From the NCBI GenBank assembly GCA_002437585.1, contig DJQM01000064.1, positions 1-58,474 on the forward strand: a DNA stretch of 58,474 nt. The letters are read 5' to 3'. The notes beneath the pieces were generated by a model. That model saw only the letters and a program-made list of their open reading frames with translations, was not told where the DNA came from and ran no database searches. The translations under genes were made by a program, and so were the position numbers. The DNA is from Clostridiales bacterium UBA6386 (lineage in GTDB: Bacteria; Bacillota; Clostridia; Oscillospirales; Oscillospiraceae). Of this stretch, positions 42,201 through 49,785 are shown in pieces. Every line of letters begins with the position of its first letter. The stretch's first letter is position 1.

Positions 42201-42909
42201 GAAGATCGTTGCCATTGAGGACGACCTGCCTGTGTTCAAGGGTACCGGCAAGGTGACCCTGACCGCCAGGTACAACGATAAGGACAATAAGCAGTCCGCT
42301 ACCGCCAAGATCACCCTGAATCTGATCAACGCTGTGACGGAGATCGAAATTTCCACAAAGGTTGCCGGTCAGGAGTTGGTGGCCGGAAGATCCATCAGCC
42401 TGACGGCTGTTGTCAAGGCAGACAATGACGGAACCCAGGTGAAGCCTTATAACAAGAGCGTTGTCTGGTCTTTTGCCGATGAGGATTCCGCGAAGTATGC
42501 CACCATCAACCCCAGAAGCGGAGTGGTAACGGCCAAGAAGACTGCCAAGGCTGGCGATACCGTCACGGTGATTGCCACCGCGGCTGACGGCTATGGCGTA
42601 GAAAGCAATGAGCTCCCGCTCACCATCTGCGCTCTGGCTGAGAAGGTCACGATTGACAGTTATGAGGATGGGTACGTTGTGCCGGTGAAGCTCAGCGAAA
42701 CCGCTAACCCCCTCTCGCTGCATGCAACGGTCAATCCTGACAATGCTTCCCAGAACGTGAAGTGGACCAGCAGCAGCTCCAGCTATGCCTCCGTAGATCA
42801 GGAAGGTAACGTGACCATAAAGAGGGCAAATCGGAAGGTGAAGATCACTGCTACTGCCACCGACGGCTCCGGCAAGAAGGCGTACATCATCCTGGATATC
42901 AAGGATTGA
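39205..42909 (+). CDS. Large secreted protein with repeated bacterial Ig-like (Big2) domains
   Basis: A 1234-aa secreted protein. The signal peptide ends around FQALAED, then comes a Pro/Glu/Thr-rich stalk (about 27-95, repeated PTVEPTE/APTVPETTE units) and a long series of about ten Ig-like beta-sandwich domains. Each has the Big2 signs: VKWSVSS/VVWTSSD, TVDETGLVTGIGTGAVTVTA, ATVNPDNASQNVKWTSSSS. There is no LPXTG or membrane anchor, so it is probably released or bound non-covalently. It has its own promoter and AGGAGG. A role in adhesion or matrix is inferred from architecture only. Confidence 0.85.
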   Translation: MSKRILSLLLAMVMLLSVVPFQALAEDVTETEATAMEETQAPAVPETTVAPVVPEITVAPTVPETTEAPAVEPTQAPTVEPTEASAPTEPAQETEPVVAAQSVTVSQEDELNALAVGSQLQLTALVLPENAQDKTVVWTSSDETVATVDETGLVTGIGTGAVTVTAACGEVTGTYELIVSAPVDTLEVKNETAQNAATTGSIVTTPAADSDPTEREVLAGEALTLTAKDGDKVFLWKFVDPDDAGYARLTPGGILTPDPKAVLERRTVQVQPYNRDNKEEVGPVIELTLIPRISRITLKVNDEDVTNGDVYVNIGSGSSVTISADIGPRDSRQKVKWSVSSEDSDLYTNRVEDDTTISLTPMDKTGLVTVTATSADKDSTVKAITTIHFVKLATSVEIKNLPEKNEKGDYFMIGGDKRTLTTNLATESGLSDRNVIWQVIDAGTDADEDDNYPDSKYATIGKYSGNLVTKAVEEQRTIIVKAWVAADMDVTPAEATIVLYPGASSVTAKAVGVEDGKVELSQKTVALEAEVKSEEAIQNVQWIISNSNLAYFETEVNGQTKKVSSITDTLTPTLHLKAAGNVRITAKAVDGSGKYDFVNLKITAPAKKLVITKNDGKTIEEEETLKLASNGNMTLKAQVWSVYDGLNEDNSLLAENQKVKWYIGVEDDNGKLVRSSAASISSAGRIAAGTVEENTTVTVRAVSVEDEDVYDAVDVVITPQKVRTLALFAEGGKFSETQDKKLSGTVLLDAGTVYKLYGKYYDREQENYFDVTSDCTFRSTNARVASVDEDGDLTTGKSGSADIYVYWTDDANGGRMQTVKVTVKVQALVNEVEIAQPKNLYVRSGSSLRLKATAWSNKTAGTKAANQKFTWSVVDLDDDGNPKDSSEFATMSGSTLRPKSVTEMRTVRVFARSAENDMTAYIDIAILPKAACQLTLSFNDMDGEAQTGTVVVPVNLMDAGNLNLALYQSIVYKDGYIYTDSDESLALNDEKITWKTSNKKIVAIEDDLPVFKGTGKVTLTARYNDKDNKQSATAKITLNLINAVTEIEISTKVAGQELVAGRSISLTAVVKADNDGTQVKPYNKSVVWSFADEDSAKYATINPRSGVVTAKKTAKAGDTVTVIATAADGYGVESNELPLTICALAEKVTIDSYEDGYVVPVKLSETANPLSLHATVNPDNASQNVKWTSSSSSYASVDQEGNVTIKRANRKVKITATATDGSGKKAYIILDIKD

Positions 42910-42936
42910 TTGCACGGGAAAAGAGAGAATACAGTT

Positions 42937-43009
42937 CCAGGCCCCCGGGGAAACCCCGGGGGCCTGGATGCGTTTTCCCAAGCCTTCTCCTCTCAGGAGA
43001 AGGCTTGGG
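42937..43009. terminator. Two GC-rich hairpins after the Ig-domain gene
   Basis: A 14-bp stem at 42937-42967 with an AAA loop, and a 14-bp stem at 42977-43009. Neither has a strong T-tract on the plus strand, so they may also stabilise message ends. Confidence 0.55.
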
Positions 43010-43011
43010 CT

Positions 43012-43052
43012 ACGGATTGCCACGTCGGCCACTGGCCTCCTCGCAATGACAT
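43012..43052 (-). repeat. REP-like palindrome, divergent copy (ACGGATTGCCACG...TCGCAATGACAT)
   Basis: Same ends as the family at 32927, with a different loop (TCGGCCACTGGCCTCC) that restores pairing. Confidence 0.8.
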
Positions 43053-43063
43053 GGGTTAAAAAT

Positions 43064-43089
43064 GCCCCCGGGATCGAATGATCCCGGGG
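43064..43089 (-). terminator. Terminator of the amino-acid ABC operon
   Basis: CCCCGGGATC/GATCCCGGGG (43066-43089), on the minus strand followed by GGCATTTTTAA. It lies 18 bases past the ATPase stop. Confidence 0.8.
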
Positions 43090-43107
43090 TACATACGATA
43101 TACGCAA

Positions 43108-43854
43108 TCAGAAGCTCTGCTGGGTACCGCGGATGAAGCTGCGGGTTTTTTCGCTCCTGGGATGGTCGAAAACCTCCTCAGGAGTGCCGATTTCCTCAAT
43201 CACCCCGTCGGCCATGTAAATGACCACGTCCGCCACACTCCTGGCAAAATCCATTTCGTGTGTGACCACGATCATGGTGTTGTCCTTGGATTTCAGCCCC
43301 CGGATAACCCGCAGAACCTCGCCGGTCAGCTCCGGATCCAGGGCGGAGGTAGGCTCGTCAAAGCATAGCACCTGGGGGCTCAGAGCCAAGGCTCGGGCGA
43401 TGGCCACCCGCTGCTGCTGGCCGCCGGAGAGCTGGTAGGGGTAGCTGCCTTGCTTTTGCAGCAGACCCACCTGGTCGAGAAGCTTCAGTGCCTTTTCCTT
43501 CAGAGCATTTACATCGCCCTTTTTCAGAAGCTGCGGGGCAAGCATCACGTTTTCCAGCACCGTATACTGGGGGAACAGGTTGAAATTCTGGAACACCAGG
43601 CCGAAATGCAGCCGGTTCTGGCGAATCTGCTCCTCTGTCAGGCTTCCGCCGTTGAGAAGCTGGCCGTTTACCCAGATTTCTCCCTCGTCCGGGGTCTCCA
43701 GGAAATTCAGGCAGCGAAGCAGGGTGGTTTTGCCGCTGCCGGAGGAGCCGATGATGGCCAGCACCTGACCCTGCTCCAGAGAAAAGCTGACACCCTTGAG
43801 TACGTCCACGGAGCCGAAGCCCTTTTTGATATTCTTTACTTCCAAAATCGCCAT
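43108..43854 (-). CDS. Polar amino-acid ABC transporter ATP-binding protein (GlnQ-like)
   Basis: A 248-aa ATPase: IIGSSGSGKTTLLRCLN (Walker A), LSGGQQQRVAIARALA (signature), LCFDEPTSALDPELT (Walker B), and the His switch in VVTHEMDFA. NFLETPDEGEIWVNG is typical of the polar amino-acid group. Last gene of the operon, three bases after the permease gene. Confidence 0.95.
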   Translation of the reverse strand: MAILEVKNIKKGFGSVDVLKGVSFSLEQGQVLAIIGSSGSGKTTLLRCLNFLETPDEGEIWVNGQLLNGGSLTEEQIRQNRLHFGLVFQNFNLFPQYTVLENVMLAPQLLKKGDVNALKEKALKLLDQVGLLQKQGSYPYQLSGGQQQRVAIARALALSPQVLCFDEPTSALDPELTGEVLRVIRGLKSKDNTMIVVTHEMDFARSVADVVIYMADGVIEEIGTPEEVFDHPRSEKTRSFIRGTQQSF

Positions 43855-43857
43855 GGC

Positions 43858-44499
43858 TCAACCTCTGAAATAGTTTAGTTTCTCTTCCAGCTTGCCGAAG
43901 AGAATGGTCAGAAGACCGTTGAAGATCAGGTAGAAGGCACCGGTGTAGAACAGCGGCCAGATCAGACCCTTCTTGATGAAGCTCTCGCCGGCCCAGATGA
44001 TCTCATATACGCTGATGATCCGAGCCAGGGAGGTATCCTTGACCAGGGTGATGATCTCGTTGCTCATGGGGGCAAGAATCCGCTTGACCACCTGCAGGAG
44101 CACTACCTTGAAGAAAATCTGGCTTCGGGTCATACCCAGCACCTGACCGGCCTCGTACTGACCCAAAGGAATGGACTCAATGCCGCCCCGGTAAATTTCG
44201 GAAAAATAGCAGGCGTAGTTGATGGCGAAGGCCACAATGGTGGCGGTGAAACGGGGCATGGCGGTCATGCCGAACATCAGGCCGGGGCCGTAGAAAATAA
44301 TAATCAGCTGAAGCATCAGGGGCGTACCCCGGATGATCCAGACGAAGCACCGAACCAGCTTTCGCAGGGGGGAGAATCTGCTCATGGAGCCGAAGCAGAT
44401 CACAAGCCCCAGAGGAATGGAAAAAAGCAGCGTCAGGCAGAAAATCTCCAGGGATTTTCCAAAACCGGACAGCAGCTGCAACGTAACCGGGAGGAACAT
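43858..44499 (-). CDS. Polar amino-acid ABC transporter permease (HisM/GlnP-like)
   Basis: A 213-aa permease with about five helices and the inner-membrane coupling motif EIYRGGIESIPLGQYEAGQVLG (within 147-170 region, EAA loop). It is separated from the binding-protein gene by a hairpin and a 161-bp structured repeat, which should reduce its expression relative to the binding protein. Confidence 0.93.
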   Translation of the reverse strand: MFLPVTLQLLSGFGKSLEIFCLTLLFSIPLGLVICFGSMSRFSPLRKLVRCFVWIIRGTPLMLQLIIIFYGPGLMFGMTAMPRFTATIVAFAINYACYFSEIYRGGIESIPLGQYEAGQVLGMTRSQIFFKVVLLQVVKRILAPMSNEIITLVKDTSLARIISVYEIIWAGESFIKKGLIWPLFYTGAFYLIFNGLLTILFGKLEEKLNYFRG

Positions 44500-44531
44500 A
44501 GCTTTACCTCTCTTTTTTGGAATTTACCTAA

Positions 44532-44692
44532 GGAAACTCTGAACAAATCGTCTGCGGCTGGATAGCGGATCTTTTGCTCCCAGACCTCGGTTTGAAAAAC
44601 GGGAAATACATACAGTATTCCTCCGTTTTTCGAACCTTGTCTGGAAACAAAATCTCTCGCTCCCAGCTCTTGCCGATTTGTTCAGAGCTTCC
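44532..44692 (+). repeat. 161-bp structured repeat, full copy 2
   Basis: It begins GGAAACTCTGAACAAATCG and ends CGATTTGTTCAGAGCTTCC, a 19-base imperfect inverted terminal repeat. Internal stems include CCAGAC/GTCTGG and GGTTTGAAAAACGG/CCGTTTTTCGAACC around the tip AAATACATACAGTATTCC. It lies between the binding-protein and permease genes of one operon. Confidence 0.88.
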
Positions 44693-44695
44693 TAA

Positions 44696-44721
44696 GCAAG
44701 GGAGGGCAAATGCCCTCCCTT
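44696..44721 (-). terminator. Hairpin after the binding-protein gene
   Basis: CAAGGGAGGGC/GCCCTCCCTTG pairs (44697-44721) 17 bases past the stop. It has no strong U-tract on the minus strand and is more likely an attenuator or mRNA-stabilising stem inside the operon. Confidence 0.6.
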
Positions 44722-44738
44722 GGGTGGATTTTGGGGGA

Positions 44739-45524
44739 TCAGTCAGCCAGAGTCAGGCTGTACTTGTCGGCCAGAGCCTGAAGAGAACCGTCGGCCTTCA
44801 TCGCTTTCAGCAGCTCATTAACCTTGGCGGTGACATCGGAACCCTTCCGGAAGCCAATGCCGTATTCCTCACTGGTCAGGCTGATGCCGGAGGCAAGATC
44901 GGCGTAGCTGGTGCCTTCGCCGGTCATGGCGTTGGCCATGGTGATGTCGATGACGCAGGCGTCAGAGGTGCCGGCGGCAACCTCCATCAGTGCCGCAGCC
45001 TGATCCTGGACGGCGATGATCTGGCTTTCGGGAATGCCAATGCCCAGCACCGCTTCCTGGCCGGCGGAGCCGTTCTCCACGGCAAAGGTCAGATCACTGA
45101 GGGACTCGGGGGTGGTGTAGTTCGCCAGAGCATCGGCCTTCATGACCAACACCTGGGCGTTGACGACGTAAGGGTCGGTGCAGTTGGTGTTCAGCTTGAC
45201 CTCGTCGGTGATGGTCATGCCGTTCCAGATGGCATCGATGTTCTTGGTTTCCAGCTCGTAGAACTTCTTGCCCCAGTCGGCCAGGACGAAGAACTCGCAC
45301 TTGACGCCCAGCTTCTCGCAGACCTGCTCGGCCAGTTCCGCGTCAAAGCCCGTCCAGTTGCCGTTTTCGTCCTTGTAATCCATGGGCTCGTAGTCGGTGA
45401 TGCCCACGATCATGGTGCCCTTCTTCTGAATGTACTTCAGGTCGGAGTCGGAGGAGGAGCCGCAGGCGGTCAGGCAGGTCAGAGCCAGCACCAGAGCCAG
45501 CAGCAGAGCAAACATCTTTTTCAT
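44739..45524 (-). CDS. Amino-acid-binding lipoprotein (SBP_bac_3)
   Basis: A 261-aa lipoprotein; lipobox LTCLTAC with Cys21, then Ser-rich linker. The mature protein starts KKGTMIVGITDYEPMDYKDE and has WTGFDAELAEQVCEKLG, IDAIWNGMTITDE and EEYGIGFRKGSD, typical of family-3 binding proteins. It delivers a polar amino acid to the permease; the exact ligand is not evident. First gene of the minus-strand operon. Confidence 0.93.
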   Translation of the reverse strand: MKKMFALLLALVLALTCLTACGSSSDSDLKYIQKKGTMIVGITDYEPMDYKDENGNWTGFDAELAEQVCEKLGVKCEFFVLADWGKKFYELETKNIDAIWNGMTITDEVKLNTNCTDPYVVNAQVLVMKADALANYTTPESLSDLTFAVENGSAGQEAVLGIGIPESQIIAVQDQAAALMEVAAGTSDACVIDITMANAMTGEGTSYADLASGISLTSEEYGIGFRKGSDVTAKVNELLKAMKADGSLQALADKYSLTLAD

Positions 45525-45570
45525 ATCATTTTCTTCCTTTCTTTACCCCTTGGGGTTTTCAACTGTCTGC

Positions 45571-45599
45571 ATTATACTTCATCACTTTAGAGAAGTAAA
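45571..45599 (-). promoter_or_regulatory. Promoter of the amino-acid ABC operon
   Basis: Minus-strand TTTACT (45594-45599), 17 bases, TATAAT (45571-45576), about 47 bases before the start. CTTTA...TAAAG (45585-45600) is a short dyad over the -35. The rest of 45600-45960 holds a 10-bp hairpin (45802-45824) and the repeat at 45844; I see no supported gene. Confidence 0.65.
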
Positions 45600-45843
45600 G
45601 TACGAAATTGCAATTTTGCGCATTTTTGGCACAGTGCATAAAGAAAGACGGAATATGAGAGAGGAATCCAACAAGATGCAAAAGAAATCCTTCTCTCGCC
45701 GGGGTCAATGCCCGCATTGGCCCGTTTTCACATGTTGCCGGTGCGTGGGATGCTGGAAACCAAGGGAATTGATTTCGGATTTTGAAAGCAGAGCAGCACA
45801 AAGCCGGGAGCATCGCTCCCGGCTGAGACTGTCAAAAAACCAT

Positions 45844-45895
45844 GTCATTGCGAGTCAGTGCTCACACCAGTCTTGCGACACTGGTTCGCAATGAC
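45844..45895 (+). repeat. REP-like palindrome, rearranged copy
   Basis: GTCATTGCGAGTCAGTG joined to CACCAGTCTTGCGACACTGG and TTCGCAATGAC. It looks like a half unit fused to a complete half unit in the opposite orientation, giving a longer palindrome. Confidence 0.75.
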
Positions 45896-45960
45896 AACGT
45901 ATCTTTTGGACTTTTTTGATACACTGAGGAGCGGATGAAAAATCCGCTCCCTGTTGCTAT

Positions 45961-46488
45961 TTACAGCCCAAGCAACTGCTTTTTCTTGCTGTCAAATTCA
46001 TCTTGGCTTATAATGCCGTCATCCATCAGCTTTTTATATTCCTTTATCGCCGCTGCTTTATCGAGTTCGTCCGCACGATCAGCTTGTGTATCGGCTAACT
46101 TAGCATGTTCATCCTGCTTTTCAGCTTTCAGTTCCTTCTTGTGTTGTGTGGTTGCCACGTCGGATTTGCTGCGCCCGCAGTGACACGAAGAGACATAGGC
46201 GGCATTCACGCTCCCGCACGCACACCTCCAACCACCTGCTGCCAGAATTTTTTTCTCATGTGATTCGCGGGCGGCAGCGGCCAAAGCTGTTCCGTGGGCA
46301 GGGGAATATGAATAACGCACATTCTGAGGTTTAGCACAGGCAACAATCAGGGCTATAAAGCCGAAGAAAAATCCCCACCAAAACCAGTTATCATCATAGC
46401 CTTTGTTTTTAATCACAACTTTTGTCGCAAATCCAAAGATCAAGCCAGAGATGATCAATCCAATGGTATAGCCAATAACATACTCCAT
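45961..46488 (-). CDS. Membrane protein with zinc ribbon and C-terminal SHOCT domain
   Basis: A 175-aa protein with two N-terminal membrane helices (about 4-24 and 36-52), a four-Cys zinc ribbon (CACGSVNAAYVSSCHCG, about 89-105), a charged helical linker, and a SHOCT motif at the C-terminus (YKKLMDDGIISQDEFDSKKK). SHOCT tails mediate oligomerisation in many unrelated proteins. Function unknown. Codon use is more AT-rich than its neighbours and the region upstream is also AT-rich, which hints at acquisition. Confidence 0.75.
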   Translation of the reverse strand: MEYVIGYTIGLIISGLIFGFATKVVIKNKGYDDNWFWWGFFFGFIALIVACAKPQNVRYSYSPAHGTALAAAARESHEKKILAAGGWRCACGSVNAAYVSSCHCGRSKSDVATTQHKKELKAEKQDEHAKLADTQADRADELDKAAAIKEYKKLMDDGIISQDEFDSKKKQLLGL

Positions 46489-46990
46489 CCTATATATCGC
46501 TCACTTTCTATCATTTCTAGTTTTATTAACACATTGATTAAAGATGTTCAGGGCGTTCTGTGTTCCTCAAATTTCTGTCTATTACTTTATTCTCAACATA
46601 GGACATTTGCTAGGTGCTCTCATTTTATACCCTCCTAAAATAAAAAGTGCGCCCACCGAAGTAGGCGCACAAAAAACGCAAACTCCGATAGTCGCCAAAC
46701 TAATCAATACAAAGCATCACTGCATCCATACCGAAGGAATTTGCGTTTTTATCAAACTCATGGCATGAACGCAAAAGGGTACAGTACCCCCATCTTTTGT
46801 GACGCTTTCATTATTTGATTAGTTTGGCAAAGTCATAGTATCACATCCCGCCTAAAGATTCAAGACATTTCACAATTTTATTTCCTTTCTTCCTCCTTTT
46901 GATGTGCTATACGAACAAAAAATGCAAAAGAAGGCTCCATGGGACAGCGTAATTACGGAGCTGTCTGCCTAAAAATAGATAAAAAGAAAC
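46489..46990 (-). other. AT-rich intergenic region with nested inverted repeats and a possible small RNA or decayed element
   Basis: Signals read on the minus strand. A 14-bp pair lies at 46815-46828/46694-46707 (GCCAAACTAATCAA). A second pair AAAAACGCAAA/TTTGCGTTTTT encloses 46683-46739. A terminator-like GTGCGCC/GGCGCAC stem (46647-46670) is followed by TTTTTATTTT. AGGAGG then precedes an ATG that opens only 13 codons. No recognisable gene. Composition is markedly more AT-rich than flanking DNA. Confidence 0.4.
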
Positions 46991-46991
46991 A

Positions 46992-47017
46992 GGGGACGGA
47001 TTTTGCAATCCGTCCCC
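46992..47017 (-). terminator. Terminator of the cellobiose phosphorylase gene
   Basis: GGGGACGGATT/AATCCGTCCCC with a 4-base loop; on the minus strand followed by TGTTTCTTTTTA. It is 14 bases beyond the stop. Confidence 0.8.
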
Positions 47018-47031
47018 CGCATGAGGGTTAT

Positions 47032-49449
47032 TTACAGGCTGACCTCCACCTGAACGGTCTTCTTGTCGGTCAGAGGCACAATATGACCCTCCACGGCCTG
47101 GCCGTCCACGGTCATGCCAGGCTTGCCGGTGCGCTTGACGTGCACCACATACTCGGAGTCCCGGAACTTCCGGGTGACGGTGTACTCGTTCCAGTCGTCG
47201 GGAATGCAGGGCTGGATCCGCAGACCCTGGTAGTCCGGGTAGATACCCAGGATGGCCTGGGAGATGGACAGGAAGGTCCAGCTGGCGGTGCCGGTGAGCC
47301 AGCTGTTCTTGGCGTGACCCGGCGCGCCGGAGGCACGACCGGTGACCATCTGGGCGTAGCAGTAAGGCTCGGTCTCATGAATTTCGCTCTTGTCCTCCAG
47401 ATAGGCCGGGCAGATCCGGCGATAGATATCGAAGGCCTCGTTGCCCCGACCCAGAGTGGCCTCAGCGCAGACGATCCAGGGGTTATTGTGGCAGAACACC
47501 GCGCCGTTCTCCTTGAATCCGGGAGGATAGGAGGAGATTTCGCCCAGCTCCAGGTGGTACTCCGTGTAGCAGGGATCCAGCAGCTCCACGCCGTACTCGC
47601 CCAGCAGACGCTTCCGGGTGGATTCCATGGCCTTCAGACCCTCGCCGGAGTCCTTACCGATGCCGGCCAGGGTGCAGAAGCCCTGAGGCTCGATGTAGAT
47701 CTGACCCTCCTTGCACGCGTGGCTGCCCACCTTGTTGCCATGGGCGTCGTAGGCACGCAGGAACCACTGACCGTCCCAGCCGTCGCGCAGCACGGCCTTC
47801 TCCATGTCGGAAACGGCCTTGGCGATGGTATCGGCCTCGTCATCCAGACCCAGCTGACGGCACAGAGTCACATATTCGCTGCCATACTTGACGAACATAC
47901 CGGCGATGAACACGGACTCGGCCACCGGACCCTCGCTGGGGCCGAAGGTCTGGAAGCTTTCACCAGGCTCGGAGGAGAAGCAGTTCAGATTCAGACAGTC
48001 GTTCCAGTCGGCCCGACCGATGAGGGGCAGCTTGTGGGGACCAAGGTGGTTCAGGGTGAAGTTCACGCTCCGGCGGACATGCTCCAGCAGAGGAACCTCG
48101 GTGCCGGGGACGTTGTCAAAGGGCGTGGGATGCTCCAGAATGGAGAAATCGCCGGTTTCCTTGATGTAGGTACATACCGCGCCCACCAGCCACAGGGGAT
48201 CGTCGTTGAAGCCGCCGCCGATGTCGTTGTTGCCCCGCTTGGTCAGAGGCTGATACTGATGGTAGGTGGAGCCGTCGGCGAACTGAATGGAAGCGATGTC
48301 AATGATCCGCTCCCGGGCACGATCGGGGATGATGTGCATGAAGCCGTACAGATCCTGGCAGGAATCCCGGAAGCCCATGCCACGGCCGGTGCCGGTTTCG
48401 TAGTAAGAGGCGGAGCGGCTCATATTGAAGGTGACCATGCACTGATACTGATGCCAGATGTTTACCATCCGGTTCAGCTTTTCATTGTCGGAGGACAGCT
48501 GATAGTTGCCCAGCAGCCGATCCCAGTAGGCGGCCAGCTCCGCGTAGGCCACGTCCACGGCCTCGGCGGTGGCAAACTTTGCCATGACTCGCTTGGCGGT
48601 ATCCTTGCGGATGACGCCGGGAGCGACAAACTTCCGGTCTCTGGGGTTCTTGCCGTAGCCCAGGACGAAGGTGGCTCGCCAGCTCTCGCCGGGAGCCAGG
48701 GTGACGGTCATATGCTGACAGCCGATGGGGTACCAGCCCACGATCTTGGAGAAGGCACTGCGCTCCTCCCGCACCAGCTGGGGATCGGCCCACTCGCCCA
48801 TGTGACCCAGGAAGGTGTTCCGGTCAGTGTCCCAGCCGGCGGCGGGCTGGTTCACACCGTAGTAGGCGTAGTGATCCCGACGCTCCCGGTACTCGGTCTT
48901 GTGGTAGATAACCCCGTCCTCCACCTCGGACTCGGCAATGTTCAGGTTCCGCTGGTAGTTGGTGCTGTCGTCCACGGCGTTCCACAGACACCACTCCATT
49001 ACGCCCCAGACGTGAACGTTCTTGGTTTCCCTGGATCCGTTGGTCAGTACCAGGTCATGAAGCTCGCAGTTTTCGCCTACGGGGACGAAGAAGGTCATTT
49101 TTGCATGCAGACCGTCCTTGGCACTGCTGAAGGTGGTGTAGCCCATGCCGTGACGGCACTCGTAGCGGTCAAGCCGGGTCTTGGTGGGCAGGAATCCGGG
49201 ATTCCATGCGGGCTTGCCCGCTTCCTTGATGTAGTAAATACGGCCGCCTTCGTCGCCGGGAATGGCATTATAGCGGTAGCGCAGCAGACGCTGCAGCTTG
49301 GCGTCCCGGTAGAAGCAGTAGCCGCCGCCGGTATTGGAAATCATGCCCAGGAAATCCTCGCTGCCCAGGTAGTTGATCCAGGGCAGGGGAGTGGCGGGGG
49401 TGGTGATGACGTACTCCCGCCGGGCATCATCGAAATGTCCGAATTTCAT
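47032..49449 (-). CDS. Cellobiose phosphorylase (GH94)
   Basis: An 805-aa phosphorylase, full length for the family. It begins MKFGHFDDARREYVITTPAT and reaches PWINYLG, the hallmark N-terminus. The catalytic acid is expected at Asp484 in GRADWNDCLNL, with phosphate-site residues in the (alpha/alpha)6 barrel. It splits cellobiose with phosphate into glucose-1-phosphate and glucose, saving ATP. There is no signal peptide, so cellobiose must be imported. The ATG at 49449 has AAGGAG upstream. It is divergent from a LacI regulator that probably controls it. Confidence 0.93.
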   Translation of the reverse strand: MKFGHFDDARREYVITTPATPLPWINYLGSEDFLGMISNTGGGYCFYRDAKLQRLLRYRYNAIPGDEGGRIYYIKEAGKPAWNPGFLPTKTRLDRYECRHGMGYTTFSSAKDGLHAKMTFFVPVGENCELHDLVLTNGSRETKNVHVWGVMEWCLWNAVDDSTNYQRNLNIAESEVEDGVIYHKTEYRERRDHYAYYGVNQPAAGWDTDRNTFLGHMGEWADPQLVREERSAFSKIVGWYPIGCQHMTVTLAPGESWRATFVLGYGKNPRDRKFVAPGVIRKDTAKRVMAKFATAEAVDVAYAELAAYWDRLLGNYQLSSDNEKLNRMVNIWHQYQCMVTFNMSRSASYYETGTGRGMGFRDSCQDLYGFMHIIPDRARERIIDIASIQFADGSTYHQYQPLTKRGNNDIGGGFNDDPLWLVGAVCTYIKETGDFSILEHPTPFDNVPGTEVPLLEHVRRSVNFTLNHLGPHKLPLIGRADWNDCLNLNCFSSEPGESFQTFGPSEGPVAESVFIAGMFVKYGSEYVTLCRQLGLDDEADTIAKAVSDMEKAVLRDGWDGQWFLRAYDAHGNKVGSHACKEGQIYIEPQGFCTLAGIGKDSGEGLKAMESTRKRLLGEYGVELLDPCYTEYHLELGEISSYPPGFKENGAVFCHNNPWIVCAEATLGRGNEAFDIYRRICPAYLEDKSEIHETEPYCYAQMVTGRASGAPGHAKNSWLTGTASWTFLSISQAILGIYPDYQGLRIQPCIPDDWNEYTVTRKFRDSEYVVHVKRTGKPGMTVDGQAVEGHIVPLTDKKTVQVEVSL

Positions 49450-49709
49450 ATGTGCACTCTCCTTACTTGTTGTGGTTGCGGGCACGATATCGATTAAGCA
49501 ACCATAGCCCGCCGCTTTCCTCTGTAAGCATAGCGGATTTTCACCAGAAATGCAAGGTTTTTTTTCAAAGAATCGGAACTTTTTCCAAAGAAAACAAGGA
49601 AATTTTTTTGCTGCGAAAATGCGTATTGCCATAATATACAAAATGTGAGGCGTAAAATGTATGATATCAACAAAAAATAAAAATTTACGAAAATTAAGAA
49701 AAGACGGCA

Positions 49710-49757
49710 TTGCCTTTTTCAGGTTTTTCGGGTATATTTATAGGACGAAAACGTTTT
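49710..49757 (+). promoter_or_regulatory. lacI-type promoter and operator between cellobiose phosphorylase and its regulator
   Basis: TTGCCT (49710-49715), 17 bases, TATATT (49733-49738), followed at 49748-49757 by AAAACGTTTT. This palindrome with a central CG is typical of LacI-family operators. It lies at the expected transcription start, so the regulator probably represses itself. The intergenic stretch 49450-49709 is AT-rich; the leftward promoter could not be fixed. Confidence 0.65.
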
Positions 49758-49785
49758 AGAATTTGAGGGAAGGAAGGGGTCAGAT

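Noticed and set aside
39270..42909. Repeats in the Ig-domain gene as a CRISPR or tandem DNA array
   Set aside because: Domain copies are divergent at DNA level and of about 90 codons; no short regular repeat-spacer pattern exists here or elsewhere in the window.
39220..43107. 1295-aa open frame on the minus strand
   Set aside because: Antisense of the Ig-domain gene. It is Gly/His/Leu-rich with no domain, no ribosome site, and arises from GC-biased third positions of the true gene.
45658..45894. Plus-strand frame MREESNKMQKKSFSRRG... of about 78 codons
   Set aside because: Runs through a hairpin and ends inside the REP-like repeat; Cys-rich look is coincidental and no ribosome site of quality is present.
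46640..46830. tRNA or tmRNA-like gene
   Set aside because: The inverted repeats do not form a cloverleaf and no T-loop GGTTCRANNCC is present.
46939..49497. 852-aa open frame on the plus strand
   Set aside because: Antisense of cellobiose phosphorylase; low-complexity Gly/Val/His composition without recognisable motifs.
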